From an uncultured Flavobacteriaceae bacterium (GTDB lineage: Bacteria > Bacteroidota > Bacteroidia > Flavobacteriales > Flavobacteriaceae), in assembly GCA_905479475.1 (NCBI GenBank), contig CAJQMT010000004.1:1-64000 (forward strand): a stretch of DNA of 64,000 bases, read 5' to 3'. Shown piece by piece: positions 1-9,873 of this stretch; position 1 is the first letter of the stretch, and each line of letters begins with the position of its first letter. The translations under genes and the position numbers were made by a program. A model generated the notes under the pieces. It worked only from the letters and a program-made list of their open reading frames with translations. It did not search any database and was not told where the DNA came from.

Positions 1-942
1 GGAGCGATGGGAACAATGTTACAGGCGTATAAATTTTCAGAAGAGGATTTTCGAGGATCCGAATTTAAAGATTGGAAACTCTCCGTAAAAGGAAACAACG
101 ATATGTTGTCAATTACCCAGCCAGATGCAATCAAAGAGGTGCATCGGCAGTATTTTGAGGCTGGTGCTGATATTATCGAAACAAATACATTTTCGAGCAC
201 AACAATTGCGATGGCTGATTACGAGATGGAAGAATATGTTTACCAACTCAATTATCAATCCGCTAAAATTGCAAAAGAAGTAGCAGACGAAATGACGGCC
301 ACAAATCCTGATAAACCGAGATTTGTAGCGGGATCTATAGGTCCTACAAATAAAACAGGATCGATGTCGCCGGATGTAAATGATCCTGGCTACCGAGCGA
401 TTACATTTGAGGAGTTACGCGTTGCCTACAAGCAACAAGCAGAAGCACTATTGGATGGGGGGGCTGATATATTATTAGTAGAAACTGTTTTTGATACCTT
501 GAATGCAAAAGCGGCTTTGTTTGCTATTGAACAGATAGGAGACGAAAGAACAATAGACATCCCTGTAATGTTGAGTGGAACTATTACAGATGCCAGTGGA
601 AGAACTCTTTCTGGCCAAACGGCAGAAGCGTTTTTAATTTCGGTATCACATGTGCCTTTGTTGACAGTTGGTTTGAATTGTGCTTTGGGTGCTAGTGCAT
701 TGATTCCTCATTTAGAATCGATTTCAAGCAACACTGAATTTGGTGTGTCTGCACATCCAAATGCGGGATTGCCAAATGCTTTTGGTGAGTATGATGAAAC
801 ACCGGAAGAAATGGCAGCACAGATAAAAGAGTACTTGGATAGGAATTTGGTTAATATTGTAGGTGGTTGTTGTGGAACCACACCTGCACATATCAAAGCG
901 ATTGCAGAAATTGCTCAACATTACAAGCCAAGAACGGTTTGA
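1..942 (+). CDS. metH: methionine synthase, homocysteine-binding half (5' partial)
   Basis: Homocysteine S-methyltransferase domain, corresponding to the N-terminal module of cobalamin-dependent MetH. The frame is open to the first base: codons 1-6 read Gly-Ala just before MGTM, matching the DGxMGTM start of the barrel in MetH, so the true start lies upstream of the window. The zinc ligands are visible as Cys in GLNCALG (about base 679) and the GGCCGT pair (about base 868). The protein stops soon after the barrel, and the remaining MetH modules follow in a separate gene 73 bp downstream in another frame. Split metH is common in Flavobacteriia, so I read this as a natural two-gene enzyme rather than a frameshift. 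Confidence 0.93.
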   Translation, partial: GAMGTMLQAYKFSEEDFRGSEFKDWKLSVKGNNDMLSITQPDAIKEVHRQYFEAGADIIETNTFSSTTIAMADYEMEEYVYQLNYQSAKIAKEVADEMTATNPDKPRFVAGSIGPTNKTGSMSPDVNDPGYRAITFEELRVAYKQQAEALLDGGADILLVETVFDTLNAKAALFAIEQIGDERTIDIPVMLSGTITDASGRTLSGQTAEAFLISVSHVPLLTVGLNCALGASALIPHLESISSNTEFGVSAHPNAGLPNAFGEYDETPEEMAAQIKEYLDRNLVNIVGGCCGTTPAHIKAIAEIAQHYKPRTV

Positions 943-1015
943 TATTTTTCCAAAGAGTAAGACTGCTGATTTTAAGAAAGCCAAGAATATAATAAAAAGT
1001 CGAAAGACAAAAAGA

Positions 1016-3700
1016 ATGATCAAACAAACAAAATTTATGAAGTTGTCTGGATTAGAACCGTTGGTTCTAAGTCCAAACATGAACTTTATCAATGTAGGAG
1101 AGCGAACAAACGTAGCAGGGTCTCGTAAGTTTCTACGTTTGATCAAAGAAGAGCAATTTGAAGAAGCGTTGGCAATTGCGCGTAATCAGGTAGATGGAGG
1201 TGCCCAAATCATTGACATCAATATGGATGATGGGATGATTGATGGGAAAGAAGCGATGGTTCGTTTTTTGCATTTGATCATGGCAGAACCTGATATTTCT
1301 CGTGTCCCTATTATGATTGACAGCTCGAAATGGGAAATAATCGAAGCTGGTTTGCAAGTTGTTCAAGGAAAATGTGTGGTCAATTCGATTTCTTTGAAAG
1401 AAGGGGAAGCCGCTTTTCGCGCGCAAGTAAAACTATTAAAGCGCTACGGGGCTGCAGTAATTGTGATGGCTTTTGACGAAGTAGGTCAAGCAGATAATTA
1501 CGAACGAAGATGTGAAATAGCAAAGCGTTCTTACGATATCATGGTAGATGAGCTAGGCTTTCCTTCTGAAGATATTATTTTTGATTTGAATATTTTCCCT
1601 GTTGCTACAGGAATGGAGGAGCATCGTAGAAATGCCATCGATTTTATTGATGCAACTCACTGGGTACGAACCAATTTATTAAATGTAAGTGTAAGCGGTG
1701 GGGTGAGTAATGTTTCTTTTTCCTTTCGAGGGAATAATGTTGTTCGTGAAGCGATGCACTCGGTTTTTTTATACCATGCCATTCAAAAAGGAATGAATAT
1801 GGGGATTGTGAATCCAGCCATGTTAGAGGTATATGATGACATTCCTAAAGATTTATTGACACATGTTGAAGATGTTATTTTAGACAGAAGAGGAGACGCT
1901 ACAGAACGGTTGTTGGATTTTGCGGAATCTGTGAAAGGTTCTGGAAAGGTACAGGTCCAAAATTTGGAATGGAGGGAAACTCCTTTGCAAGACCGAATAA
2001 CCCATTCTTTGGTAAAAGGTTTGGATACGTTTATCGTGGAAGATGTTGAAGAAGCAAGGTTGCTGGCAGAAAAACCTCTGGAGGTCATTGAAGAGAACTT
2101 AATGATTGGAATGGGGGTTGTTGGTGATTTGTTTGGAGCTGGAAAAATGTTTTTACCTCAGGTAGTGAAATCGGCGCGTGTCATGAAAAAAGCGGTCGCG
2201 CATTTGATGCCTTTTATTGAGGCAGACAAGGATGAAAATACCAAAGCACAAGGAAAAGTTTTACTAGCTACAGTGAAAGGCGATGTGCATGATATTGGAA
2301 AAAATATTGTGGGGGTTGTATTGGCATGTAACAATTATGAAATCTTAGATTTAGGGGTGATGGTTGCTCCTGAAAAAATTCTAGAGGAAGCTCAAAAACA
2401 CCAAGTAGATGTGATTGGTTTGAGTGGTTTGATTACTCCTTCTTTGGATGAGATGGTGCATGTTGCGAAAGAAATGCAACGGTTGAGTTTTACCATTCCT
2501 TTACTGATTGGTGGTGCGACTACTTCTCGTGCACACACAGCTGTCAAAATAGCCGAACAATATGACAACGGAGTGATTCATGTATTGGATGCTTCTCGTT
2601 CTGTACCCGTTGTAAGCAAGCTGATAAGTGATGATACACGGGATGCTTTTTTAAAGGATACTTATGGGGAGTACGATAAATTAAGGGAAGGTTATTTGAA
2701 TCGAGCACGTAAAAAGGTGTATTTGCCATTAGAAGAGGCAAGAGCGAATAAATTTAAAATTGATTGGAAACCTGAGGATGTTTATACACCTAAAAAAACA
2801 GGAGTTCATGTTATTGAGGATTTCGATTTTAATGAATTGGTTCCTTATTTTGATTGGACACCTTTTTTTCAGTCTTGGGAATTGCATGGAAAATATCCTG
2901 GGATTTTAGAAGATGAAATTGTAGGTACTCAATCGACAGAATTGTTTAAGGATGCTTCTGAGATGCTGGAAAAAATATTGAAAGAAAAATGGTTTAGTGC
3001 CAAGGCGGTTTATGGCCTGTTCCCTGCAAATACTATTGGGAATTCAGACGACATTGAACTCTATAAAGATGAAGAGCGTACAGCAGTTTTGGAAACTCTT
3101 TTGACCTTGCGTCAGCAATCAAAAAAAGGAGAAGGAAAACCCAATATTGCTTTGTCAGATTTTATAGCGCCGAAAGAAACGGGGTTGAAAGACTATGTAG
3201 GAGGATTTTGCGTTACGACCGGTTTTGGGGTAGAAGAAATTGCAGACAAATACAAAGAAGATTTAGACGATTACAACAGTATTATGGTCAAAGCTTTGGG
3301 AGATCGTTTTGCCGAGGCATTTGCGGAGTGTTTGCATGACAAAGTTCGTAAAGAATTTTGGGGCTATGCTTCTGATGAAAATTTATCTAATGAAGATTTG
3401 ATTCGGGAAGAATATCAAGGAATTCGCCCTGCACCAGGATATCCGGCGTGTCCTGATCATACAGAGAAGACAACCCTATGGCGTTTGTTGAATGTCGAAG
3501 AAAATATCGGTGTAAAATTGACAGATAGTTTGGCGATGTGGCCTACAGCTTCGGTGTCTGGACTTTATTTAGCGCATCCGAAATCAAGGTATTTTGGATT
3601 GGGTAAAATCACAAAAGAACAGGTACATGATTTCGCAATTCGTCGAGGAATTTCAAACGAGGAAGCCGAGCGGTGGTTGGCGCCGAATTTGAATGAATAA
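1016..3700 (+). CDS. metH: methionine synthase, folate/cobalamin/activation half
   Basis: About 894 residues carrying the remaining MetH modules. First comes the pterin-binding methyltetrahydrofolate barrel ([11 protein letters not shown] near residues 25-35). Next is the cap and B12-binding Rossmann domain with the lower-axial ligand motif DVHDIGKN, His near residue 425. Last is the C-terminal SAM-dependent reactivation domain ([15 protein letters not shown] near residue 803). Together with the upstream gene it would transfer methyl from 5-methyl-H4folate to homocysteine in the cytosol. An in-frame start exists at 863, but it would overlap the upstream gene and add 51 residues without MetH similarity, so I chose the ATG at 1016. 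metF follows and supplies the methyl donor. Confidence 0.93.
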   Translation: MIKQTKFMKLSGLEPLVLSPNMNFINVGERTNVAGSRKFLRLIKEEQFEEALAIARNQVDGGAQIIDINMDDGMIDGKEAMVRFLHLIMAEPDISRVPIMIDSSKWEIIEAGLQVVQGKCVVNSISLKEGEAAFRAQVKLLKRYGAAVIVMAFDEVGQADNYERRCEIAKRSYDIMVDELGFPSEDIIFDLNIFPVATGMEEHRRNAIDFIDATHWVRTNLLNVSVSGGVSNVSFSFRGNNVVREAMHSVFLYHAIQKGMNMGIVNPAMLEVYDDIPKDLLTHVEDVILDRRGDATERLLDFAESVKGSGKVQVQNLEWRETPLQDRITHSLVKGLDTFIVEDVEEARLLAEKPLEVIEENLMIGMGVVGDLFGAGKMFLPQVVKSARVMKKAVAHLMPFIEADKDENTKAQGKVLLATVKGDVHDIGKNIVGVVLACNNYEILDLGVMVAPEKILEEAQKHQVDVIGLSGLITPSLDEMVHVAKEMQRLSFTIPLLIGGATTSRAHTAVKIAEQYDNGVIHVLDASRSVPVVSKLISDDTRDAFLKDTYGEYDKLREGYLNRARKKVYLPLEEARANKFKIDWKPEDVYTPKKTGVHVIEDFDFNELVPYFDWTPFFQSWELHGKYPGILEDEIVGTQSTELFKDASEMLEKILKEKWFSAKAVYGLFPANTIGNSDDIELYKDEERTAVLETLLTLRQQSKKGEGKPNIALSDFIAPKETGLKDYVGGFCVTTGFGVEEIADKYKEDLDDYNSIMVKALGDRFAEAFAECLHDKVRKEFWGYASDENLSNEDLIREEYQGIRPAPGYPACPDHTEKTTLWRLLNVEENIGVKLTDSLAMWPTASVSGLYLAHPKSRYFGLGKITKEQVHDFAIRRGISNEEAERWLAPNLNE

Positions 3701-3729
3701 TTTCTTGCGAACAAATCAAAAGGAATTGT

Positions 3730-3737
3730 GTAATTTC
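3730..3737 (+). promoter_or_regulatory. candidate metF promoter -7 element
   Basis: TAATTTCG resembles the Bacteroidota -7 element TAnnTTTG with one mismatch, and a TTG lies about 23 bp upstream near 3704. It sits in the 126-bp metH-metF gap, so metF may have its own start in addition to readthrough from metH. Confidence 0.35.
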
Positions 3738-3826
3738 GCATGGCAATTAAGCAAATCATTTTTATGAGAAGCTTTGTGAATTGGACTTTCTGTGAATGCA
3801 TTAGAAAGACTCAGAAAAAATAGAAA

Positions 3827-4786
3827 ATGAAGATTACAGATCATATTAAAAACGCAAAAGGAGAATCACTTTTTTCCTTTGAAATTGTGCCTCCAGTGAA
3901 AGGTCAGAGCATTCAGAAATTGTATGATAATATCGATCCTTTGATGGAATTCAAACCCCCTTTTATAGATGTTACAACTTCGAGAGAGGAGTATGTTTAT
4001 ATTGATAAGGGCAATGGTTTGTTAGAGCGAAAAATGACGAGAATGCGTCCAGGAACTGTAGGGATTTGTGCTGCATTGATGCACAAATACAATGTGGATC
4101 CTGTACCGCATGTTTTGTGTGGTGGCTTTACTCGTGAAGAAACGGAATATGTTTTGGTTGATTGTCATTACTTGGGAATTGATAATGTGGTTGCTTTGCG
4201 CGGAGATTCAATGAAACATGAGAGTCAATTTGTACCTGTGAAAGGAGGAAATAATTATGCGGTGGATTTGGTAAACCAAATTTCTCAATTGAACAAGGGA
4301 CATTTTTTAGTAGATACGATTGATACACCCTATACACCTGATTTTTGTGTGGGTGTAGCTGGGTATCCTGAAAAGCATTTTGAGGCACCTAGCTTGCAGT
4401 CTGATTTGCAACGTTTGAAAGAAAAAGTGGATGCGGGTGCTGATTATGTAGTCACTCAGATGTTTTTCGATAATAATAAATATTTTGATTTTGTAGCAGC
4501 AGCGAGAGCTATGGGAGTCATGGTTCCAATTATACCAGGAATCAAACCTATTGCAGTGGAAAGACATCTGCAGATTTTGCCAAAAGTATTTAGTTTGGAT
4601 TTGCCTTTGGAGTTGGAAAAATCGGTATTGGATTGCAAAGGAGATAAATCTGCCATTCGTCAAGTAGGAATTGATTGGGCGATTCTACAGAGTAAGGAAT
4701 TGATTGCGGCAGGGGTGCCTACGGTACATTATTATTCGATGGGAAAATCGGATAATATTGTGAAAATAGCGCAAGAAGTTTTTTAG
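3827..4786 (+). CDS. metF: methylenetetrahydrofolate reductase
   Basis: Flavin-dependent 5,10-methylenetetrahydrofolate reductase that makes the 5-methyl-H4folate used by MetH. It has 319 residues, the usual length of bacterial MetF without the eukaryotic SAM-binding tail. The barrel shows FSFEIVPPVKG at the N-terminus, a folate-side VTTSREE segment, ALRGDS in the middle and VTQMFFDN in the C-terminal half, all typical of the family. It starts at an ATG with an A-rich upstream (AAAATAGAAA). It lies downstream of the split metH, so the pair forms a methyl-group supply unit. Confidence 0.95.
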   Translation: MKITDHIKNAKGESLFSFEIVPPVKGQSIQKLYDNIDPLMEFKPPFIDVTTSREEYVYIDKGNGLLERKMTRMRPGTVGICAALMHKYNVDPVPHVLCGGFTREETEYVLVDCHYLGIDNVVALRGDSMKHESQFVPVKGGNNYAVDLVNQISQLNKGHFLVDTIDTPYTPDFCVGVAGYPEKHFEAPSLQSDLQRLKEKVDAGADYVVTQMFFDNNKYFDFVAAARAMGVMVPIIPGIKPIAVERHLQILPKVFSLDLPLELEKSVLDCKGDKSAIRQVGIDWAILQSKELIAAGVPTVHYYSMGKSDNIVKIAQEVF

Positions 4787-4983
4787 ACTTGGTAGAACAA
4801 GAATACAAGTAGATTCTTATTTTAAAAAGCGTTTGCTGCGTTAAATTTTGAAGAATTAATTTTTGAAATAGCTTCTGCAAATAGATGTATAAGAAAAAGT
4901 GATTTCAACAAATCAATTTTGGATGTTTATTTGACGATATTTGTAACCGAAAGAAAAAAATAATAATTTAAAAAATAGAAGAT

Positions 4984-5301
4984 ATGGCATTAGAAATAAC
5001 AGATGCAACTTTTGAAGAAGTAGTATTGAAATCAGACAAACCAGTATTGGTAGACTTTTGGGCAACTTGGTGTGGACCTTGCAGAATGGTAGGGCCTATT
5101 ATTGAAGATTTGAGCAATGATTACGAAGGAAAAGCAGTAGTGGGGAAAGTAGATGTAGACAGTCATCAAGAATTTGCAGCAAAATACGGCGTAAGAAATA
5201 TTCCTACAGTTTTGTTGTTCAAAAACGGTGAAGTAATTGACAAGCAAGTAGGCGTGGCTCCGAAAGCAACTTATGCTTCAAAAATCGATGCTGCTTTGTA
5301 A
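4984..5301 (+). CDS. trxA: thioredoxin
   Basis: Classical cytosolic thioredoxin of 105 residues. The redox motif is WCGPC (Cys30 and Cys33) after the VDFWATWC strand, and the cis-proline motif NIPTV comes later. It reduces protein disulfides and serves as electron donor to reductases such as MsrA. No signal peptide is present, which separates it from the TlpA-like lipoprotein near 36.4 kb. The 197-bp upstream gap is AT-rich with a TATTTG-type element near 4937-4944, so it probably has its own promoter. A bidirectional terminator follows. Confidence 0.95.
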   Translation: MALEITDATFEEVVLKSDKPVLVDFWATWCGPCRMVGPIIEDLSNDYEGKAVVGKVDVDSHQEFAAKYGVRNIPTVLLFKNGEVIDKQVGVAPKATYASKIDAAL

Positions 5302-5341
5302 TTGAAAAGTTTGAACACTTGTTATAGAGATTTCGAAAAAT

Positions 5342-5380
5342 AAAAAAGTCTCATAGGAATTCCTGTGAGACTTTTTTATT
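5342..5380. terminator. bidirectional terminator trxA / mutS2
   Basis: An 18-bp arm (5342-5359) pairs with 5360-5377 through an AAAAAAGTCTC core with one G-U wobble. It is flanked by A- and T-runs, so it can terminate in both directions. It overlaps the mutS2 stop codon and lies between convergent genes. Confidence 0.85.
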
Positions 5381-7589
5381 TTTTAGCTTTTTTAGCAGCA
5401 ACAACCAATTCAATTTGATCCAAATTTGCTTGGGTGGTAAACATACCATAATCAATCGTTACCTTGTTTTTTTCTATTTTGTCAATGATTCCAGAGGCTC
5501 TTCCATCAATCAACCGGACTTTGTCATTGATTTTGAAAATATAGGAAGCCTTTTCTTTGGCCTTTTTCTTCGCAATGACTTCTTTCTCTTTTCGAACTTC
5601 TACAACTTTGGTTAAGATTTCTTTTTCAACCTTTTGAAGTTTTGTCTCATTTTCTTGTTTGATGACTTTTGCTTTCTTCTTTTCAGTTTTGGTCTTTTTG
5701 ACGATGGGATTTGATTTTAAGTGCTTTGTCTTTTCCATCAATACCCATTTGTTGAAGTCGGCAATCAGCTCTTTTTTGTTGTTGGTCTGAAAGTATTTGT
5801 GCAGCAGGTCGTTTGATTTCCTTCCATAGTAGAGCATCTTTTGATTTTTGTCGTATAGTTCTTGAAAACTGTTGAGCTTTTCTTTGATCTTGGCTTCCTT
5901 TTCTGACAAGTTTTCTGTTTGTTCTTTGGCTTTCAGTTTTTCGTTCTCTAATACTTGTGAATTTCGTTGCAGTTGGTTGCGTTCTTTTTGAAGTTTTGAG
6001 ATGGTTTTGTCGAGGCGAATTTTTTCTCCTTCTACTTTCTTTTTTGCTCGGTTGATCAAGCTAAAAGGGATCCCATTTTTCTGAGCGACTTCAAAGGTAA
6101 AGGAACTCCCTGCTTGTCCCACATGAAGTTTGAACAAAGGTTCCAATGTTTTCTCATCGAACTGCATGCTTGCATTGCTCACGTTTTCCAATTCGTTTGC
6201 CAACACTTTTAAGTTTGCATAATGTGTGGTAATGACTCCATATGCTTTCTTTTCATAAAATTCTTCTAGAAATATTTCTGCAAGTGCACCTCCAAGTTCT
6301 GGGTCACTACCTGTTCCAAATTCATCAATTAAAAACAGAGAACTCTCATTGCAACGTTTTAGAAATCCACGCATGTTTTTCAAACGGTAGCTATAGGTGC
6401 TCAACTGATTTTCTATGGATTGGTTATCTCCGATGTCTGTGAGTATGGTGTCGAAGAAACAGGTTTCACTTTTTTCGTCTACAGGGATCAACATTCCGCT
6501 TTGTAACATTACTTGAAGAAGGCCAATGGTTTTCAATGTAATGCTCTTTCCTCCTGCATTGGGGCCCGAAATAACAATGATTTGTTGTCTTTCATTCAGT
6601 TCAAGTGTTTGAGGAATGATTTCTAGATTTTTCTCCTTGTTGTTTTCTAACAAAATGGGATGATAGGCATCTTTGAAAAACAATCTTTTTTTATTCGAAA
6701 ATTTTGGTAAGAGCGCGTTGGTGTGGTTGCCATATTTCGCTTTGGCACCTACGGTGTCTAATTTTATCAAAAAGGTTTGGTAACTGTCAAATAAGGGGAA
6801 GAAAGGCCGTGTGTTTTCGGTCAGTTCTTTGAGGATTCGATTGACTTCTTGTTGCTCTTCGAAATGTAAGTTTTGCAATTCTCGATGTAATTCTAGGGTT
6901 GCTTGAGGTGCAATAAATACGATGCTTCCTGTTTTGGAGCTGCCGAGAAGACTTCCTTTGACTTTTTTTCGATACATAGATTGAACCGCTAATACACGTT
7001 GGTTGTCTACCACCGATTCACGAATTTCATCTAAAAAACCAGCACTTTCATACTTGCTCATCTCTTTGGTGAAACTACTGCCAATTTTCGAACGGGTGGA
7101 ATTGATTTCCCTTCGGATGTTTTTTAAAAAACTAGAAGCATTGTCATTGACTTCTCCAAAGGATGAAATTATTTTATGAATTTCTTGAACAACGGTTTTT
7201 GTAAATTCTATTTTTTGTGAAATGGAAAAGAGTGTTGGATAATATTCTTCAAATTTTTTAAAAAAAAGAAGCAACTCATTCACAGTTTCTGAATTGACAG
7301 CAATTTTTAAAAAGGAGTCAGCAGTCAATGTGCTGTTTTCGATTTTTAGAAGGTGTATTTCATCTCGAATATCTTCAAAGGAATGATTTGGAATTCTATT
7401 TTCACTGATGAACGAAGTATTGTATTCGTTGACAAGAGCAAGCTCATGAATCAAATTGGGTTTGTTTGGAATGGGGCTGATTTGTTTTATTTCTGCTCTT
7501 CCTAAATCTGAGACGCAAAATTCTTCAACGCTTTCTAAGATCGTGTCAAACTCTAAATCGTTTCGTGTTTTTTTTGAAATAAAACCCAT
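5376..7589 (-). CDS. mutS2: MutS2-family ATPase lacking the Smr domain
   Basis: MutS2-like ABC-type DNA-binding ATPase of 737 residues. Visible parts are the core/lever domain, Walker A GPNAGGKS at residues 342-349, Walker B FLIDEFGTGSDP, and the conserved THY switch (TTHYANL). A long Lys/Glu-rich coiled coil (about 510-680) follows, and the protein ends in a small KOW-like barrel (NDKVRLIDGRASG...) and a Lys tail. The MutS2 of Firmicutes continues into a C-terminal Smr nuclease domain; none is present here. The likely role is suppression of recombination or handling of stalled ribosomes or branched DNA, which is uncertain without Smr. It diverges from ung. Confidence 0.9.
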   Translation of the reverse strand: MGFISKKTRNDLEFDTILESVEEFCVSDLGRAEIKQISPIPNKPNLIHELALVNEYNTSFISENRIPNHSFEDIRDEIHLLKIENSTLTADSFLKIAVNSETVNELLLFFKKFEEYYPTLFSISQKIEFTKTVVQEIHKIISSFGEVNDNASSFLKNIRREINSTRSKIGSSFTKEMSKYESAGFLDEIRESVVDNQRVLAVQSMYRKKVKGSLLGSSKTGSIVFIAPQATLELHRELQNLHFEEQQEVNRILKELTENTRPFFPLFDSYQTFLIKLDTVGAKAKYGNHTNALLPKFSNKKRLFFKDAYHPILLENNKEKNLEIIPQTLELNERQQIIVISGPNAGGKSITLKTIGLLQVMLQSGMLIPVDEKSETCFFDTILTDIGDNQSIENQLSTYSYRLKNMRGFLKRCNESSLFLIDEFGTGSDPELGGALAEIFLEEFYEKKAYGVITTHYANLKVLANELENVSNASMQFDEKTLEPLFKLHVGQAGSSFTFEVAQKNGIPFSLINRAKKKVEGEKIRLDKTISKLQKERNQLQRNSQVLENEKLKAKEQTENLSEKEAKIKEKLNSFQELYDKNQKMLYYGRKSNDLLHKYFQTNNKKELIADFNKWVLMEKTKHLKSNPIVKKTKTEKKKAKVIKQENETKLQKVEKEILTKVVEVRKEKEVIAKKKAKEKASYIFKINDKVRLIDGRASGIIDKIEKNKVTIDYGMFTTQANLDQIELVVAAKKAKK

Positions 7590-7651
7590 TTATTTTCTAT
7601 TTTTACCTAGCGGATTTTGATTGTTTTGTGACCCTTTTGGAAGGATTGTAG

Positions 7652-7659
7652 CAAAAGTA
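7652..7659 (-). promoter_or_regulatory. candidate mutS2 promoter -7 element
   Basis: On the minus strand this reads TACTTTTG followed by C, a perfect TAnnTTTGC, about 63 bp upstream of the mutS2 ATG. No clear -33 TTG was found at the ideal distance. Confidence 0.5.
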
Positions 7660-7748
7660 ATCATAAGATGTTTAATTGCATACCTGTTTGTGGGTTTAAT
7701 TGCAGAGGTCTAATAGGGAAACGAATTCATTTTAAAAGAACAAACGTC

Positions 7749-8414
7749 ATGAAAGTAAAACTGTCTGAATGTTGGCAACGCTTGTTGGAGTCTGAATTTC
7801 AAAAAGAATATTTTACGAAATTGATTTCTTTTGTGAAATCTGACTATTCAAAAAATATCTGTTATCCCAAAGAAAAAGAAATATTTGCTGCTTTCGATAG
7901 ATGCTCTTTTGACGATGTAAAAGTGGTCATAATAGGACAAGATCCTTACCACGGTTTTCGACAGGCCAATGGCTTGTGTTTTTCGGTTGAGGAGAATATG
8001 TCACACCCTCCTTCTTTGGTGAATATTTTTAAAGAAGTACAAAGTGATTTGGGAAAACCTATTCCTATTTCGGGTGATTTAACTCGATGGGCAAGGCAAG
8101 GTGTTTTGTTGTTGAATGCTACTTTGACCGTAAGAGAGGGGCAAGCCGGATCTCATCAGAAAAAAGGTTGGGAGGTTTTTACCGATGCAGTGATTCAATT
8201 GATTTCTGACGAAAAAGAAGATGTTGTATTTCTATTGTGGGGAGGCTTTGCAAAGAAAAAGGGAAAACGTATTGATCAGGAAAAACATTGTGTTTTGGAA
8301 AGTGGGCATCCTTCTCCTTTGAGCGCAAATAGGGGGTATTGGTTTGGAAATCGATGTTTTAGTAGCGCAAATTCTTTTTTAAAATCCAAAGGAATGAGGG
8401 AAATTCAATGGTGA
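7749..8414 (+). CDS. ung: uracil-DNA glycosylase (family 1)
   Basis: Removes uracil from DNA in base-excision repair. The water-activating motif GQDPYH and the C-terminal HPSPLSA motif with its catalytic His are both present, as is the LLLNATLTV strand. From the ATG at 7749 the protein has 221 residues, the normal family length. An upstream in-frame start at 7668 would add 27 residues unlike the family, so I rejected it. It diverges from mutS2, giving a DNA-maintenance pair. Confidence 0.94.
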   Translation: MKVKLSECWQRLLESEFQKEYFTKLISFVKSDYSKNICYPKEKEIFAAFDRCSFDDVKVVIIGQDPYHGFRQANGLCFSVEENMSHPPSLVNIFKEVQSDLGKPIPISGDLTRWARQGVLLLNATLTVREGQAGSHQKKGWEVFTDAVIQLISDEKEDVVFLLWGGFAKKKGKRIDQEKHCVLESGHPSPLSANRGYWFGNRCFSSANSFLKSKGMREIQW

Positions 8415-8506
8415 TAATGTTTTTATTCGTTTTCCTTGTAGATGCATTTAAAATCGATGATAATAGTGCGCGAAGATGTAGTTAGGTATGGTCGTGTTTT
8501 TTAAAA

Positions 8507-8857
8507 TTACCCTCCAACGCGTTTTACATTGTAGTTCTCTTTTTGCAGGAGTTTCATGATCTTGTCTCGAAACTTTCCTTGAATGATAATTTCACCGTCT
8601 TTTACAGAACCTCCAACGCCACATTTTGATTTGAGCATTTTTCCCAAGGCTTTTAAATCGTCTTCCGGTCCTACGAAACCTGTAATGATGGTCACCGTTT
8701 TCCCTCCACGTCCTTTGTTAGAAAAAAGAGCCTCTAATTTTTGTTGATTGTTTGGAATGCGCCCTTCTGATTCGTTGGACTCCATGTCGAAATCATCGTT
8801 GGTAGAGAATACAAATCCTCCCAAATCGGAGGGGTTAGAAAGTTTCTTTTTGGGCAT
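8507..8857 (-). CDS. SUI1/eIF1-like translation initiation factor (YciH type)
   Basis: 116-residue protein whose C-terminal half is a SUI1 fold: GRGGKTVTIITGF, then LKALGKMLKSKCGVGGSVKDGEIIIQG and a final KLLQKENYNVKRVGG. These segments are characteristic of bacterial YciH and eIF1. The N-terminal part is a short hydrophilic extension. It likely binds the small ribosomal subunit, and the role of YciH in bacteria is only partly understood. It is separated from the upstream oxygenase gene by 54 bp and may be cotranscribed with it. Confidence 0.88.
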   Translation of the reverse strand: MPKKKLSNPSDLGGFVFSTNDDFDMESNESEGRIPNNQQKLEALFSNKGRGGKTVTIITGFVGPEDDLKALGKMLKSKCGVGGSVKDGEIIIQGKFRDKIMKLLQKENYNVKRVGG

Positions 8858-8911
8858 TTTTAAAGATTTACAAAGGTTTAAATTTAGGAATAAATTTTAC
8901 AATTGGTCTTG

Positions 8912-9862
8912 CTATTTTAAAAGACCCAATTCGATTAGTCGTTCTTTTAAAAAATCACCTGCTGTAATGTCCTCGAATGCTTTGGGTTCCTTTGGAGTTA
9001 TACAAGATTCCAAACAATCCAAGTGCATAGCTGCGATTGGGTGCATGAAAAAAGGGATGGAATAACGCGATTTTCCCCACAGTTCTTTGGCAGGATTGAC
9101 GACTTTGTGAATGGTAGATTTTAATTTGTTATTGGTGTGCCTTGATAGCATGTCTCCTACGTTGATCATCAATTCATCGGGTGCTGCAATGGCATTAATC
9201 CATTCTCCTTGGTGATTTTTTACTTGCAATCCTTGTCCTTGAGCTCCCATAAGCAAAGTAATCAAATTGATGTCTCCGTGTGCCGCTGCGCGCTCTGCTC
9301 CTTTGGGTTTTTCTACAATAGGAGGGTAATGAATGGGTCTTAAAATGCTGTTACCGTTGTGAATGAATTTGTCAAAATAAAATTCATTTAAGTTGAGGTG
9401 TAAAGCCAAAGCGCGGAGTACATATTTGGCGGTTTTTTCTAATTGTTGAAAAGCTTCTTTCCCTACTGTATTGAAGTCGGGGACTTCAGAAACGGTCACA
9501 TTATTTGGATATTGACATTTTTCGTCACCTTTTGCATACTGTCCAAAATGCCAAAATTCTTTCAAATCTGCTTCTTTTTTTCCTTTGGCACTTTCTTTCC
9601 CGAAAGAGGTATATCCGCGTTGTCCTCCTCCGTTCTCGATTTCGTATTTTTTCTTCGTTTTTTCAGGAAGATCAAAAAAGTTTTTAATTTCCTTGTAAAG
9701 TTTTTCTGTAAGTTCTTCATCTAAAAAATGTCCTTTGAGAGCAACAAAACCTATTTGTTCAAAGGCATTTCCAATTTCTTGAATAAACTTTTGTTTTTGT
9801 TGCGGGTCGTTTGATAGGAAATCAGATAGGTTGGCACTGGGTATATTATTCATGAAAGACAC
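8912..9862 (-). CDS. isopenicillin-N-synthase-like 2OG-Fe(II) oxygenase
   Basis: 316 residues. The N-terminal DIOX_N-type region (IGNAFEQIGFVALKGH) is followed by the jelly-roll Fe(II)/2-oxoglutarate domain, with the iron motif HGDIN (His-x-Asp) and a distal His in SRHTNNKLKSTIHKV. The RYSIPFFMHP segment carries the RxS that usually binds 2-oxoglutarate. The substrate cannot be read from sequence, since the family includes oxidases of antibiotics, hormones and small metabolites. An alternative start at Met4 (MNNIPSAN) is equally plausible. It lies just downstream of the DUF6048/DUF6452 pair on the same strand. Confidence 0.85.
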   Translation of the reverse strand: MSFMNNIPSANLSDFLSNDPQQKQKFIQEIGNAFEQIGFVALKGHFLDEELTEKLYKEIKNFFDLPEKTKKKYEIENGGGQRGYTSFGKESAKGKKEADLKEFWHFGQYAKGDEKCQYPNNVTVSEVPDFNTVGKEAFQQLEKTAKYVLRALALHLNLNEFYFDKFIHNGNSILRPIHYPPIVEKPKGAERAAAHGDINLITLLMGAQGQGLQVKNHQGEWINAIAAPDELMINVGDMLSRHTNNKLKSTIHKVVNPAKELWGKSRYSIPFFMHPIAAMHLDCLESCITPKEPKAFEDITAGDFLKERLIELGLLK

Positions 9863-9873
9863 TTCTAAAGGGG

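Noticed and set aside
863..1015. Longer N-terminus for the second metH gene
   Set aside because: Would overlap the first metH gene, and the extra 51 residues look like an out-of-frame copy of it, not MetH.
942..1016. Frameshift or pseudogene explanation for the split metH
   Set aside because: The break falls between domains, both halves are intact, and split metH is usual in flavobacteria.
5415..6442. Plus-strand open frames inside mutS2
   Set aside because: Antisense shadows of a clearly coding minus-strand gene; no promoter or family similarity.
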